Part shown: piece by piece, positions 19,356 through 29,077 of the stretch
How the letters are laid out: every line of letters starts with the position of its first letter
How positions within the stretch are numbered: position 1 is the stretch's first letter
Assembly: GCF_002902625.1 (NCBI RefSeq)
Contig: NZ_PPRG01000035.1
Span: 1 to 64,000, forward strand
Direction: 5' to 3'
Length of the DNA stretch: 64,000 nt
Source: Staphylococcus devriesei
Lineage (GTDB): Bacteria; Bacillota; Bacilli; Staphylococcales; Staphylococcaceae
Made by a program: the position numbers and the translations under genes
Notes under the pieces: generated by a model
What the model was told of the DNA's origin: nothing
Databases searched by the model: none
The model's input: only the letters and a program-made list of their open reading frames with translations

Positions 19356-20846
19356 TTATTTACTGAAGAAATTTACTGGTTCTGGATTAGTATTTGTTAA
19401 GATATGTTTACTAATTAAGTACTCTTCTAATCCTTCTTTACCTAATTCACGTCCAATACCTGATTGTTTATAACCGCCCCATGGTGCTTGAGCAAAGTAA
19501 GGATGGAAGTCATTAATCCATACGGTACCTAATTTAAGTTTGTTAGCTACACGTTGGGCTTTACCGATATCTTTAGTAAATACTGCACCAGCTAAACCGT
19601 AAATTGAATCATTTGCTAATTTGATTGCTTCTTCTTCACTGTCAAAGCCTTCGACTGTTACTACTGGTCCAAATACTTCTTCTTGAACAATACGCATTGA
19701 CGTATCGCAATCTGTAATGACTGTTGGCTCGAAGAATAAACCGTCTTGTAAGTCTTCTCTGTCAGGACGCTTACCACCAATTGCGATTGTAGCGCCATCT
19801 TCTTTAGCTACTTCCATGTATTTTTCAATTTTGTCACGGTGTTCAGTAGAAATAACTGGTCCCATTTCCGTCTCATCATCGAAACCGTTACCTAATTTAA
19901 TTTTACCGACACGATCGATTAATGCCTTTTCGAATTTATCTTTAATATCGTTATGCACTAAAATACGTGAACCTGCTGAACAAACCTGTCCGGCATGGAA
20001 ATAACCACCATTTAATGCTTGGTCTACTGCTAATTCGAAATCTGCATCATCAAAGATAATATTTGGGTTCTTACCGCCAAGTTCTAACGCAATATTAGTT
20101 ACGTGGTTGGCTGCATTTTTCATAATATGTTTACCAGTTTCAATACCGCCTGTGAATGATACTAAGTCAACTTCTTCATGACCTGATAATGTATCGCCAA
20201 CTTCTTCACCACTACTTAAAATAAGGTTGATCACACCTTTAGGGAAGCCAACTTCTTCCATTAGTTCAAACACACGAATAGTAGTTAATGGTGTGATTTC
20301 ACTTGGTTTCATTACAAGTGAACAACCTGTCGCTAACGCCGGCGCAATCTTCCATGATGCTTGGAGTAATGGATAATTCCAAGGAGTAATTTGAGTTACT
20401 ACCCCTACAGGTTCTTTAACGACTTTACTTTCTGAGTTTGGAATTGGCGTATTAATAATTTCGCCACCGTCTTTATCTGCAAGTCCGGCAAAATATGTGA
20501 AAACATTTGCGATATCATCCATATCTGCATATGATTCTTCTAACGTTTTACCAGTATCTAATGTTTCCAATTTAGCTAATTCATCACGATGCTCTGTAAT
20601 TTTGTCAGCAATTGCTCTTACTTTCTTGCCTCTGGCTTCACTTGTTTCTAATGACCATTCACCAGCTTCAAAAGCACGACGCGCTGCTAAAATAGCTTGT
20701 TCAGTATCTTCAACTGTACCTTCTGCTACTGTGAAGATGACTTGTTGATTATAAGGATTGATAATTTCTCTTGTGTTTCCATTTGAGCTTTCGACCCATT
20801 TACCATCAATATATTGACGATTAGACAATTTTTCTACAAGTTCCAT
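19356..20846 (-). CDS. betB: Betaine aldehyde dehydrogenase
   Basis: 496 residues from the ATG at 20846; a TTG codon directly before it also keeps the frame open but GGAGG is placed for the ATG. It converts betaine aldehyde to the osmoprotectant glycine betaine with NAD(P)+. Aldehyde dehydrogenase motifs are intact: QITPWNYPLLQASWKIAPAL, the nucleotide region SFTGGIETGKHI, the general-base ELGGKNP (about 260) and the catalytic Cys in HAGQVCSAGSR (about 290). Divergent from cudC, with a promoter and a palindrome between them. Choline, from host tissue or medium, is the expected source. Confidence 0.95.
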   Translation of the reverse strand: MELVEKLSNRQYIDGKWVESSNGNTREIINPYNQQVIFTVAEGTVEDTEQAILAARRAFEAGEWSLETSEARGKKVRAIADKITEHRDELAKLETLDTGKTLEESYADMDDIANVFTYFAGLADKDGGEIINTPIPNSESKVVKEPVGVVTQITPWNYPLLQASWKIAPALATGCSLVMKPSEITPLTTIRVFELMEEVGFPKGVINLILSSGEEVGDTLSGHEEVDLVSFTGGIETGKHIMKNAANHVTNIALELGGKNPNIIFDDADFELAVDQALNGGYFHAGQVCSAGSRILVHNDIKDKFEKALIDRVGKIKLGNGFDDETEMGPVISTEHRDKIEKYMEVAKEDGATIAIGGKRPDREDLQDGLFFEPTVITDCDTSMRIVQEEVFGPVVTVEGFDSEEEAIKLANDSIYGLAGAVFTKDIGKAQRVANKLKLGTVWINDFHPYFAQAPWGGYKQSGIGRELGKEGLEEYLISKHILTNTNPEPVNFFSK

Positions 20847-20867
20847 CAAACGACCTCCGTTAAGTTT

Positions 20868-20885
20868 GTTAAATTTTTATTTAAC
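20868..20885. promoter_or_regulatory. Palindromic candidate operator before betB
   Basis: GTTAAAT-TTTT-ATTTAAC is a perfect palindrome lying between the betB -10 element and its ribosome binding site. The position is typical for a repressor such as CudC; that link is inferred. Confidence 0.5.
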
Positions 20886-20900
20886 GAATTTTACAGAACT

Positions 20901-20929
20901 AGATTAGCATAATTTCCGTAGTCTTGCAA
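20901..20929 (-). promoter_or_regulatory. Candidate sigma-A promoter of betB
   Basis: On the minus strand TTGCAA and TAATCT are separated by 17 bases, about 55 bases before the betB start. Confidence 0.6.
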
Positions 20930-21002
20930 CTTGGTGCTTTATGCCCGTTTTCCTCTTTTTGAAAATAAAAACCCCAAAAACACAAATCCTGATAACACAC
21001 TT

Positions 21003-21031
21003 TTGAAAGTTTCGAGAAAACAATTTATAAT
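21003..21031 (+). promoter_or_regulatory. Sigma-A promoter of cudC
   Basis: TTGAAA and TATAAT are separated by 17 bases, about 75 bases before the cudC start. Confidence 0.7.
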
Positions 21032-21054
21032 GGTTGAGAATTGAAAAAATGAAC

Positions 21055-21089
21055 GCATATATTTGTTTATTTCGTAGTAACAAATATGC
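21055..21089. promoter_or_regulatory. Inverted repeat in the cudC leader
   Basis: GCATATATTTGTT faces AACAAATATGC across 11 bases, just downstream of the cudC promoter and before its GGAGG site. This is a candidate autoregulatory operator. Confidence 0.45.
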
Positions 21090-21106
21090 AGTGATGGAGG
21101 TGCAAG

Positions 21107-21661
21107 ATGGCACGTTCAGTGAACTACGACCAAAAGATTGAAGAGGCTAAAGATTTAGTCATTAATTCAATTGGTGAAACAATGGATTTATACGGCACAA
21201 ATAGAAGTGTAGGTAACTTATACGGCACGATGGTCTTCGAAGGTAGCATGACGCTTGATGAAATGCGTGAACATTTACAAATGAGCAAACCAAGTATGAG
21301 TGCAAGTGTGAAAAAGTTACAAGAATTCGATATCGTAAAACAACAATTTACGCGTGGTAGCCGAAAACAACATTTCATAGCTGAGAAGAACTTCTTTAAT
21401 TTCTTCCGTAATTTCTTCACTCAAAAGTGGGAACGCGAAGTAGATAGAAATTTAGAGGCAGTCGAAAAGGCTGAGTTACTATTACAAGAAACGTTTCAAG
21501 GCGTGGAATTAGACGCTGAAACACAGGCTGAAGTTGATAACATTCAAGCTCAGTTAGATCACACTAAAAAATACTGTAAATGGTTAGACAACTTAAGCAA
21601 CGCTATTGAAAGTGGCCAAATATTTGAACATTATCCTATACCAGAAGATGATGACGACTAA
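21107..21661 (+). CDS. cudC: CudC/GbsR-type choline-responsive regulator
   Basis: 184 residues. A MarR-like winged helix (about 40-95), with GTMVFEGSMTLDEMREHLQ and SKPSMSASVKKLQ as the recognition-helix region, is followed by a helical C-terminal half and an acidic tail PEDDDD. GbsR/CudC proteins sense choline and control glycine betaine synthesis genes. It is transcribed away from betB, from its own promoter, and is preceded by GGAGG. The cud gene order (regulator next to the betaine aldehyde dehydrogenase) supports the name. Confidence 0.87.
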   Translation: MARSVNYDQKIEEAKDLVINSIGETMDLYGTNRSVGNLYGTMVFEGSMTLDEMREHLQMSKPSMSASVKKLQEFDIVKQQFTRGSRKQHFIAEKNFFNFFRNFFTQKWEREVDRNLEAVEKAELLLQETFQGVELDAETQAEVDNIQAQLDHTKKYCKWLDNLSNAIESGQIFEHYPIPEDDDD

Positions 21662-21777
21662 AAAGAAGAGCCGACAGATTTCTAATGTAAGTTCAACGTT
21701 TTCTGTCTCGCTTTAGCCAAGTTAGACCATGTTACTTTTCTAAGTAATTTAATGTAAAACTACATACAATCAACGTA

Positions 21778-21866
21778 GTATTGTTGGTGAGACTCCTGGG
21801 GGAATAGGATGAGCGTCGAGACCGAGGCTCGACCCATCCCCTAGGAAAATGCGGGCCAAACAATAC
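21778..21866. repeat. Type B dispersed palindromic repeat, copy 2
   Basis: The ends GTATTGTT and AACAATAC are inverted repeats. Inside are GAGACTCCTGGGGGA, a GTCGAGACC-type hairpin and CCTAGGAAAATGCGGG. It lies between the convergent cudC and cudT genes. Confidence 0.8.
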
Positions 21867-21882
21867 AAAATATTGATATAAA

Positions 21883-21928
21883 AATAGGAGTAAAGATGAT
21901 TACTAATCAAATCACCTTTACTCCTATT
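21883..21928. terminator. Bidirectional terminator between cudC and cudT
   Basis: AATAGGAGTAAAG pairs with CTTTACTCCTATT; T-runs follow on both strands (TTTTTTG plus side, TTTTTAT minus side). Confidence 0.75.
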
Positions 21929-21933
21929 TTTTG

Positions 21934-23556
21934 TTATAAATTATCGTCTTCTGGGTCTTCTTTTACTTGAACGATACGAAGTGAGCGTCGTTCAATCTCT
22001 TTAAGTTTATCCGCACGTGTTTCTAGTTTAATCCGATCTTTATTAAGCGTAATAATAAACGAAATCATCATAAAGATAAAGATTACAATCAACGGTACAC
22101 TGGCAAGAATAGACGCTGTTTTTAACACTTCAAGCGCTCGTTCCCCACCTACTAACATAAGTGAGAAAGGTAATAAACATAATGCGAAAGCCCAAAATAA
22201 ACGATTGGCTTTTAAAGGTTCTCCAACAACTTTCTTTTGTGAGGCAGCCGCTAAAATGTAAGAACCTGAATCGAACGTAGTAGCTAAGAATAAAAACGCA
22301 GAAATTAAAAATAATACTACAATCAATGTTGAGAATGGCAATTGATGCATGACCTCAATAATCGTAGCTTCAGTACCATGTGAATTTAAGAAATTAATCA
22401 CGTTAAATTCACCTGTAATTTGCAAGTAAACTGCATAGTTACCAAAGATACCGAAGAATAATAGGCATCCTAATGTACCATAAATAATTGTACCTAAAAT
22501 AACTTCTTTCAAGCGACGACCTTTTGAAATACGGGCGATAAATAACCCAATAAATGGCGCATATACTAACCACCAGGACCAATAGAAAATCGTCCAATCT
22601 TGTGAGAAATTAGTTTCTTTACGTCCTTTAATACCTCCAAAAGGTTCCACCCATGTTGCCATATGGAAGAAGTCTCTTAACATATTACCGAATCCTGTAA
22701 TAGTCGTCTCCATAATAAAAACGGTTGGACCTACGATAAATACGAAAGCTAATAAAATGAATGATAGCCATACGTTAACATCACTCAGTTTTTGAATCCC
22801 CTTCTTCAGGCCAGTATAAGAACTGATTGCGAAGATTACCGTTATAGTTAAGAGGATAATTGAACGTACCACCATGTTCTTACCGTCGATACCCGTTAAT
22901 CTCTCAATGCCGGCTGAAATCATTGGTACACCCAGGGCAAGTGACGTCGCTGCCCCTCCTAACAATCCAAAGATAAATAAAATATCTACTAATTTACCTA
23001 AGAATTTATCAGTTTGACCTTTTAATACCGGACGACATGCTTGACTAATTTTATAGACTGGTTGTTTTTTAACGAAGACTAAATAGCCGATTGGTAAGGC
23101 TGGCAAGACATATATTGCCCAGGCAATAGGTCCCCAGTGGAACATGCCATATTGTGTTGCGTATGTAAGAGCTTCATCTGTCATTCCTTTTGCGCCATTA
23201 GGTGGGACTTGGTAGTAGAATGCCCACTCAATAACACCCCAATAAAGAATATCTGATCCGATACCCGCGCAGAATAACATTGATGCCCAGCTAAAATTGT
23301 TAAATTCCGGCTTATCACTTGCTCTTCCTAATGTGACATTGCCGTATCTGCCAAATGCTATGTAAAGTACAAAGAATAAAATTGCTAATCCCATAAATAA
23401 ATATACAGAACCTATTGAATTAGAGATTGCACTGTTAATATCAGTAATCACTGTTTCACTAGCTTTTGGAAAAGCCATCATAGGAATTACCGCGACGAGT
23501 AGTACGACTACCGTCCCTATAAACGTTGGCCAATCCATAATCTTTTGACGTTTCAA
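21934..23556 (-). CDS. cudT: BCCT-family choline/betaine transporter
   Basis: 540 residues with about 12 hydrophobic segments. BCCT carriers import choline, betaine or carnitine with Na+ or H+. The family block is visible from CAGIGSDILYWGVIEWAFYY (about 100-120) and WTIFYWSWWLVYAPFIGLFIA (split across about 320-340), and the tail is charged, as in osmoregulated members. The start is TTG, with GGAGG eight bases before. It faces cudC tail-to-tail, not inside the bet operon as in S. xylosus, so cotranscription with betBA is excluded; choline uptake is inferred from the neighbourhood. Confidence 0.85.
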   Translation of the reverse strand: MKRQKIMDWPTFIGTVVVLLVAVIPMMAFPKASETVITDINSAISNSIGSVYLFMGLAILFFVLYIAFGRYGNVTLGRASDKPEFNNFSWASMLFCAGIGSDILYWGVIEWAFYYQVPPNGAKGMTDEALTYATQYGMFHWGPIAWAIYVLPALPIGYLVFVKKQPVYKISQACRPVLKGQTDKFLGKLVDILFIFGLLGGAATSLALGVPMISAGIERLTGIDGKNMVVRSIILLTITVIFAISSYTGLKKGIQKLSDVNVWLSFILLAFVFIVGPTVFIMETTITGFGNMLRDFFHMATWVEPFGGIKGRKETNFSQDWTIFYWSWWLVYAPFIGLFIARISKGRRLKEVILGTIIYGTLGCLLFFGIFGNYAVYLQITGEFNVINFLNSHGTEATIIEVMHQLPFSTLIVVLFLISAFLFLATTFDSGSYILAAASQKKVVGEPLKANRLFWAFALCLLPFSLMLVGGERALEVLKTASILASVPLIVIFIFMMISFIITLNKDRIKLETRADKLKEIERRSLRIVQVKEDPEDDNL

Positions 23557-23861
23557 TTGTGTTCCTCCTCATTATAGTTATATCAATAGATGGTTTGACA
23601 CACTTTATTCACATATTGACGATATCTAAAATTAAATAAAAATGCAAATTACATTCAAAAACTACCAATAAAACTATTGAATAAATATATATTTCTGACA
23701 AATTTTTCAGTATTTAAGATTGCCATAACAAGAGTGTTAAATTAAAAATTAACGTATTTAACAATTTTTATAATGCATTTATATTGTATATTTATACTTA
23801 TAATATGAATTTATATTTATTTCTATTTTTTATAAGACAACTACTTTTTAAGCAATAAAAA

Positions 23862-23901
23862 AGAGAGAAACCGAAATCTAATAGATTTCGATATTCTCTC
23901 T
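23862..23901 (-). terminator. Terminator of the Dcu-type gene
   Basis: AGAGA...GAAATCTA pairs with TAGATTTC...TCTCT, followed on the minus strand by TTTTTTATTG. The remaining 23557-23861 spacer is very AT-rich and I see no gene in it. Confidence 0.75.
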
Positions 23902-23921
23902 AATTTGGCAGTTCTCTATAT

Positions 23922-25214
23922 CTAATATCCTAATATTGCTTTAATCAAGAAACCAACTATAATTGATACGATAATCGTAAAGAATCCTGGAATAATAAAG
24001 CTTGTTGGTCTCGTGCGACCTGTTTCATCTAAACTCACGGCAAATAACAATGTAGGTTGTGCCGGAATAACAAAGTTAACATTGAGTGTTTGGACCATAG
24101 CAATAAAATACATAGGTGGTATCCCCATGCTCATCACAATCGGCACCATAATTGATGCTGTAGCTGTTTGTGAAATAACAATCATCGCCACAATAGCCAC
24201 TAGAATAATAACTAGCCAAGGTACAGATTGGATTGTTTTACCAATATCATCTTGTATAATTTTCAAATTTTGAGGTGCATTAAATACAGTTGCACCCAAC
24301 CACCCAGGACCTAATACAGCGAACAGTGCACCTATAGCAGACTGTGTAATATTTGAAGATAATATATCGCTTGTATTAATTTTTAACATCAATAAGTTAA
24401 TAGCAGCACTTAGATACATAAAGAATTGGACAATTTCCGTCATTGTAACTTTTACCGTAGAACCATCGACGTTAAATGATGGCATGAGATTTGGGAATAC
24501 ACCAAACGTCAGAATCCCTGCTACACATAGGAGAAAAGAAAGCACGCCAAGTTTCGTTTTAGTTGAAAATGAATGCGCTACATCAACGTCAGGTGTATGA
24601 GCAATTTCGCTAGGAGTTACGCTAGATTTGCGTCCAACAAACGTACAAAATACACTTAGCATTAACATCGTAATAATAGCAGTCGGTAAGACAATACTTA
24701 AATATTTCCCCATCGAGATATCATAGCCAGCCATAACAGAGATGAGATAAGCGGTAGCTGAAGCTGCTGGACTACAAAGCAATGCTAAATTAGCCGTTAA
24801 GACAGATGCTGTTAATGGGCGCTTCGGTTGAATATTTGCTTTAGCGGCCGTATGTGCAATAATTGGCTCTAATGAAAGAGCAATATTTGCCGTACCTACC
24901 CCAAATACAAATAAAAAGACAATCATTGGTGCAATAAATATGATTGATTTGGGAAAACGTTCGATAATTTTAGAAGCAAGAAAGACTAAGTAGTCTATTC
25001 CACCTGTAGCTTGTAAAGTACCGCCAGCGATACCAATAGATAAAATGATTAAAATTGCAGTAACAGGTGCCGAACCTGGAGGCAGTTGAAAGCCAAATAT
25101 CATAATAAGTTGCGCCACGATGGCGAAGATCCCACATCCTAGTGCGCCAGCTGTACGCAATCCTAATAATATGGCCAATATCATTATGATAATTTCTACT
25201 ACAAACAGTAGCAT
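23922..25214 (-). CDS. Anaerobic C4-dicarboxylate transporter, DcuA/DcuB family
   Basis: 430 residues, the usual Dcu length, with about 10-12 hydrophobic segments. The family exchanges fumarate, malate, aspartate and succinate across the membrane. Recognisable blocks are GLRTAGALGCGIFAIVAQL near the N-terminus, FGVGTANIALSLEPIIAHTA, the SPAASATAYLISVMAG region (about 155-172), and the C-terminal NFVIPAQPTLLFAVSLDETG. A GGAG site precedes the ATG. It stands alone between terminators. A Fur box lies about 160 bases upstream of the start, which is unusual for this family. Confidence 0.85.
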   Translation of the reverse strand: MLLFVVEIIIMILAILLGLRTAGALGCGIFAIVAQLIMIFGFQLPPGSAPVTAILIILSIGIAGGTLQATGGIDYLVFLASKIIERFPKSIIFIAPMIVFLFVFGVGTANIALSLEPIIAHTAAKANIQPKRPLTASVLTANLALLCSPAASATAYLISVMAGYDISMGKYLSIVLPTAIITMLMLSVFCTFVGRKSSVTPSEIAHTPDVDVAHSFSTKTKLGVLSFLLCVAGILTFGVFPNLMPSFNVDGSTVKVTMTEIVQFFMYLSAAINLLMLKINTSDILSSNITQSAIGALFAVLGPGWLGATVFNAPQNLKIIQDDIGKTIQSVPWLVIILVAIVAMIVISQTATASIMVPIVMSMGIPPMYFIAMVQTLNVNFVIPAQPTLLFAVSLDETGRTRPTSFIIPGFFTIIVSIIVGFLIKAILGY

Positions 25215-25374
25215 GATAAGCGCTCCTAACTTTTCAGAAAATTATTGTGATTTTTTTAACATAGATTATTTTACCACTTCAATATGTTAAAAGTATATAA
25301 TTGACAAAAATTCACAAAGTTAAATGCATATAATCTGTGAACATCTAAATTTTTCCATATAATATAATAATAAA

Positions 25375-25389
25375 TGATAACGATTATCA
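25375..25389. promoter_or_regulatory. Fur box upstream of the Dcu-type gene
   Basis: TGATAACGATTATCA is a 15-bp near-perfect palindrome, one base from the Fur consensus core TGATAATGATTATCA. On the minus strand it overlaps a possible promoter (TTGATA, 17 bases, TTATAT). Confidence 0.7.
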
Positions 25390-25414
25390 AATAAAGTTAA
25401 TAACATAAAAAATT

Positions 25415-25451
25415 CCTTTGAAAGTAAGATGTAACATACTACTTTCAAAGG
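25415..25451 (-). terminator. Terminator of the 87-residue membrane protein gene
   Basis: CCTTTGAAAGTA pairs perfectly with TACTTTCAAAGG, followed on the minus strand by AATTTTTTATG. Confidence 0.85.
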
Positions 25452-25463
25452 ATTATAAATTAT

Positions 25464-25727
25464 CTATCGCGTCTCTTTATTGTGATAATCTTTATTTATA
25501 TCATCTTTGAGTTCAACTTTACCAGACTCATCATATGTTTCTTCATCATCGGTATGACCTCGTGCCATACGTAAATTTCTTTCTTCTTCTTTTTGTTTTT
25601 GCTTTTTAGAACGTTTGTCATAGGCACGCTCTTCTAATAAAGAGCCCCAAATTAGTCCACATATAATAGCAATAGTTACTATAACGATTAATCCTATGAT
25701 AATCCATTTTATTACTTCAAATGCCAT
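25464..25727 (-). CDS. Small membrane protein with a charged cytoplasmic tail (87 aa)
   Basis: One hydrophobic segment (about residues 6-30, IKWIIIGLIVIVTIAIICGL) is followed by a strongly charged tail (RSKKQKQKEEER, then Asp/Glu-rich to the end). A single-pass membrane protein with the tail probably inside. The ribosome binding site is GGTGAG, eight bases from the ATG. No recognised domain. It has its own terminator and is flanked by the Dcu and SsaA-like genes; no functional link is evident. Confidence 0.7.
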   Translation of the reverse strand: MAFEVIKWIIIGLIVIVTIAIICGLIWGSLLEERAYDKRSKKQKQKEEERNLRMARGHTDDEETYDESGKVELKDDINKDYHNKETR

Positions 25728-25934
25728 ATTTACTCACCGTCCTTCAGTATTAATCGTGAACTGGAATTTTAGTTGTATAGCTTTATTATTAATGTATTTC
25801 CCGTTCCACTCCGTCTTCAATCACAACGCGAGAAATCTTATTATGTCATTTGAGAAAGTGGCCAATTAAATAGAATTGATGAAGATAAGCCTCGAATACA
25901 TCTTCATCTTATCCAACTCCTATAAACACAAAAA

Positions 25935-25967
25935 GGCTAGAACATTTATATTATAAATGTTCTAGCC
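25935..25967 (-). terminator. Terminator of the SsaA-like gene
   Basis: GGCTAGAACATTTATA pairs perfectly with TATAAATGTTCTAGCC, followed on the minus strand by TTTTTGTG. Confidence 0.85.
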
Positions 25968-25996
25968 TCTCACAACCTTGTAATAGTTGTATAAAC

Positions 25997-26755
25997 TTAT
26001 GAAATATAGTTGTATGAGCTTGCTTGGCTAGCTGAAATAGTACGTGTTGATACTACGCCAGGTCCGCCATTATAGTTCATTTCAGAAACTTCTACTGAAC
26101 CATCACTGTTTACGTTCTCAACATATGCCACGTGGCCATATGCGCCTTGAGATGTTTGCATAACTGCTCCAGCTTTTGGTGAATTACTTACTGAATAACC
26201 ATCTTGTGCTGCTGCAGTTGCCCAGTTATTAGCGTTACCCCAAGTATTACCGATGTTACCTGCTTTTTCATATACGTAGTACGTACATTGACCTGCAGTG
26301 TAAAGGTTAGCACCTGAACTTGATTTACCAGCAAATGCTTTTGTAGTTGATTGTGATGTTGGTGCATTTTGAGTTGTTACTTTAATATTACGATCTGATG
26401 TTGTGTAGCTTGCGCCTAAGCCACCGCCATTGTTGTTGTTTGCAGTATATGATTGTGTATTATTTGTAGTTGCTTGCGCATTATTGTAAGTGTAGTTGTT
26501 GTTTGATTGAGTATTATTTACTGCTTGATTGCCACTATTTTGTTGACCACCTTGTTGAGCTTGAGATGGGCTCCAGTTACCTTTCCAATCATAATGGTAG
26601 TTACCTTGTTGATCGATTGTGTAAGTGTAGCTGTATGAATATTGGTCATTTGGATTGTATCCATTATTGTTTTCAGCTGCTTGTGCATCGTGATGTGCTA
26701 GTCCGAATGTTGCGATACCTGCTGTTGCAATTGTAGCTGTTGCGATTTTTTTCAT
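25997..26755 (-). CDS. SsaA-like secreted CHAP-domain protein
   Basis: 252 residues. A signal peptide ([17 protein letters not shown], with cleavage near AQA-AEN, about 30) is followed by a Tyr/Ser/Asn/Gln-rich low-complexity region with [19 protein letters not shown] (about 38-58), as in staphylococcal SsaA proteins, and a C-terminal CHAP amidase domain (about 145-252). The catalytic Cys is in [12 protein letters not shown] and the His in [14 protein letters not shown] domains cut peptidoglycan stem or cross-bridge peptides. GGAGG precedes the ATG. The 481-base upstream region is long; WalR control is typical for relatives, but I found no clear WalR box. Confidence 0.88.
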   Translation of the reverse strand: MKKIATATIATAGIATFGLAHHDAQAAENNNGYNPNDQYSYSYTYTIDQQGNYHYDWKGNWSPSQAQQGGQQNSGNQAVNNTQSNNNYTYNNAQATTNNTQSYTANNNNGGGLGASYTTSDRNIKVTTQNAPTSQSTTKAFAGKSSSGANLYTAGQCTYYVYEKAGNIGNTWGNANNWATAAAQDGYSVSNSPKAGAVMQTSQGAYGHVAYVENVNSDGSVEVSEMNYNGGPGVVSTRTISASQASSYNYIS

Positions 26756-27021
26756 AATTAAAAATCCTCCTATAAAGTTTGAACAAAATTTTATCTCGTG
26801 GCTATCTGTAGTTTATAATTTCTTAGTCTCTTTGACTTAATTTTTTCTCGCTAAATAACGACAAGACATACTGTATCAAACAAACAAGGTTTTGTGGGCT
26901 ATTTCATGAGTTTGTAAATGAATCATAATAATCTAACTCTATTTGTAATGAATGCAATAGAATTTTACAGATACTAAAAGACTACTATGACAGTGTTTAT
27001 ATCTGTTTATCAATTTTCATC

Positions 27022-27038
27022 ATTACAGCGACTGTAAT
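27022..27038. promoter_or_regulatory. Palindrome in the SsaA-like upstream region
   Basis: ATTACAG-CGA-CTGTAAT is a perfect 7+3+7 inverted repeat about 270 bases before the SsaA-like start. The half-site TGTAAT matches the WalR half-site (TGTWAH), but WalR sites are direct repeats, so the factor is unknown. Confidence 0.35.
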
Positions 27039-27177
27039 ATATCTGATAATTAAATAAATGTTTTATTTCATGTGAATCGGGAAACGAAGAACTTTTTTAG
27101 AGGCTAACATTTCTAATAATTATGTTTTAAATTCATCCAATTACTTCTATATAAACGAAGTTTTTATGTAAAAAGTT

Positions 27178-27230
27178 GGGAGCCTCGCCAGAAATCTAAT
27201 ATTATTTCATAGATTTCTGATGAGACTCCC
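27178..27230. terminator. Terminator of the cys operon
   Basis: GGGAG-CTC...AGAAATCTA pairs with TAGATTTCT...GAG-CTCCC; T-runs follow on both strands (TTTTTTC on plus, CTTTTTAC on minus). Its arms resemble the first hairpin of the type A repeat. Confidence 0.8.
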
Positions 27231-27236
27231 TTTTTT

Positions 27237-27836
27237 CTATATATATTGCTTTTCTTTTAAATAGTTAAGTATATGTTCAACTGATGCTTCTACGCTTTGT
27301 TGTTCTGTATTAATAGTAATTTCTGGATGATTAGGCGCTTCGTATGGTGCACTAATACCAGTAAATTCTTTAATTTCGCCTGAACGCGCTTTTTCATAAA
27401 GACCTTTAGGATCACGTTTCTCACATTCTTCCACGCTACATTCTGTATAGACTTCGATAAATTCGCCCTCTTCTAATATAGCACGTACATCATCTCGGTC
27501 TTGTCTATAAGGCGAGATAAACGCGGTAATCGCAATCGTTCCAGCATCAACTAATAGTTTGCTGACTTCGCCAATGCGACGTATATTTTCTTTACGATCT
27601 TCTGGACTAAACCCTAAATTTTTATTCAAACCATGGCGTACATTGTCACCATCTAGACGATACGAATGTTTACCTTGTTCAAACAAAGCCTTTTCAAGTG
27701 CTACTGATACAGTTGATTTTCCTGAACCAGATAATCCTGTAAACCAAATAACAACACTCTTATGACCATTTTGCTGTTGTCTATCTGCTTTCGTTACTTC
27801 AGAATCGTGCCATGTAATATGACTAGATTGACTCAT
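27237..27836 (-). CDS. cysC: Adenylylsulfate (APS) kinase
   Basis: 199 residues, normal CysC length. It phosphorylates APS to PAPS with ATP in the cytosol. The P-loop [11 protein letters not shown] (about 34-44), [18 protein letters not shown], and the [18 protein letters not shown] lid region are complete. It is the last gene of the sulfate operon, 16 bases after sat, with GGGGG as ribosome binding site. A partner CysH of the APS/PAPS type is encoded at the other end of the operon. Confidence 0.95.
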   Translation of the reverse strand: MSQSSHITWHDSEVTKADRQQQNGHKSVVIWFTGLSGSGKSTVSVALEKALFEQGKHSYRLDGDNVRHGLNKNLGFSPEDRKENIRRIGEVSKLLVDAGTIAITAFISPYRQDRDDVRAILEEGEFIEVYTECSVEECEKRDPKGLYEKARSGEIKEFTGISAPYEAPNHPEITINTEQQSVEASVEHILNYLKEKQYI

Positions 27837-27852
27837 TTTATATTCCCCCGAC

Positions 27853-29031
27853 TTAATTTTGTTTTAACCCTTTGATTAAGACTTCTGCTACTTCTGGTCT
27901 TGAAAATTCAGTTGGTAAAGATTCACCATTGCGTAATTTTTCTCTTACTTTTGTACCGCTTAAATGCACATGTTCAGAGGCATCATGCGGGCAAGTTTTA
28001 GCTGTAGCCATGTTGCCACATTTTTTACAATAAAACGCATGTTCAAATTTTAAGATTTGAATATCTAATTCATCCTCAAATTGAGAAATAAGCTCTTGCG
28101 CTTCATACGTACCATAGTAATCGCCTACGCCTGCGTGATCACGACCGACAATAAAGTGAGTACAACCATAGTTTTTGCGGACTGTCGCATGCAAGATAGC
28201 TTCACGTGGGCCAGCATAGCGCATAGCAGCTGGATAAATGACTAAACGAGCTCTATCTTTAGGGAAATAATTACTTAGAATCGCTTGATAACTTTCCATA
28301 CGTACATCGGCAGGAATATCATCGGCTTTAGTTTCACCTACTAATGGGTTAAGTAATAGCCCATCTACAATTTCTAACGCAGATTTTTGAATATATTCAT
28401 GTGCACGATGGACTGGATTACGTGTTTGGAAACCGACAACTGTCTTCCAACCAATATCGTGAAATAATTGACGTGTTTCTGCCGGATCTAAATGATAGTC
28501 TGTGAATTCATCATGTTTAGGTCGATTAAGTAATTGGATAGGGCCAGCCAAATAAACATTGCCTTTCTCATAAACTTTCTTAACGCCTGGATGAGCTTCA
28601 TCTGTAGTGCCGTACACGTTTTTAGCTTCTTTTTCTTTGTCATACGTATACTTTTCTTTAAGTTTTAATGTTCCGTACAACTCTCCGTCTTCACCATAAA
28701 GAGCAATATCGTCATTAATATCTAAGTTATTTGCTTCGGCTTCTGTTACGGGTAACGTAATAGGGATACTCCATACTAAACCATTTTCCAGATGTGTATC
28801 TTCAACAACTTTAATATAGTCGGCTTCTCCCATAAACCCAGTTAGTGGACTAAACCCACCAATACCGATTAATTCTAAATCAGAAATTGCCCACGGATTT
28901 AAAGTAAGTGACTTATAAGATTGTGCTGCTTTAATTAAACGTTCACGTTCTTCCCCTTCTATGACGCGATTAATAAGTTCTCCTCCGTGTGGTTTAATTG
29001 TGTTATGAATAATCTCTTCATGTGTTGCCAT
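27853..29031 (-). CDS. sat: ATP sulfurylase (sulfate adenylyltransferase)
   Basis: 392 residues, the homo-oligomeric Sat type. It forms APS and PPi from sulfate and ATP, the first activation step. The nucleotide motif [13 protein letters not shown] (about 197-209), [12 protein letters not shown] (about 285-297) and [12 protein letters not shown] are intact. A Cys/His set [17 protein letters not shown] (about 340) probably binds zinc. Operon gene seven; AGGGG lies about ten bases before the ATG. Confidence 0.95.
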   Translation of the reverse strand: MATHEEIIHNTIKPHGGELINRVIEGEERERLIKAAQSYKSLTLNPWAISDLELIGIGGFSPLTGFMGEADYIKVVEDTHLENGLVWSIPITLPVTEAEANNLDINDDIALYGEDGELYGTLKLKEKYTYDKEKEAKNVYGTTDEAHPGVKKVYEKGNVYLAGPIQLLNRPKHDEFTDYHLDPAETRQLFHDIGWKTVVGFQTRNPVHRAHEYIQKSALEIVDGLLLNPLVGETKADDIPADVRMESYQAILSNYFPKDRARLVIYPAAMRYAGPREAILHATVRKNYGCTHFIVGRDHAGVGDYYGTYEAQELISQFEDELDIQILKFEHAFYCKKCGNMATAKTCPHDASEHVHLSGTKVREKLRNGESLPTEFSRPEVAEVLIKGLKQN

Positions 29032-29077
29032 AATTTGATAACCCCTTTTCCAATTAATTTGATTCGTTTACTCGGTT

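Noticed and set aside
26756-27177. WalR box search upstream of the SsaA-like gene
   Set aside because: Single TGTAAT/TGTAAA half-sites are present, but no pair in direct orientation with five-base spacing on the minus strand.
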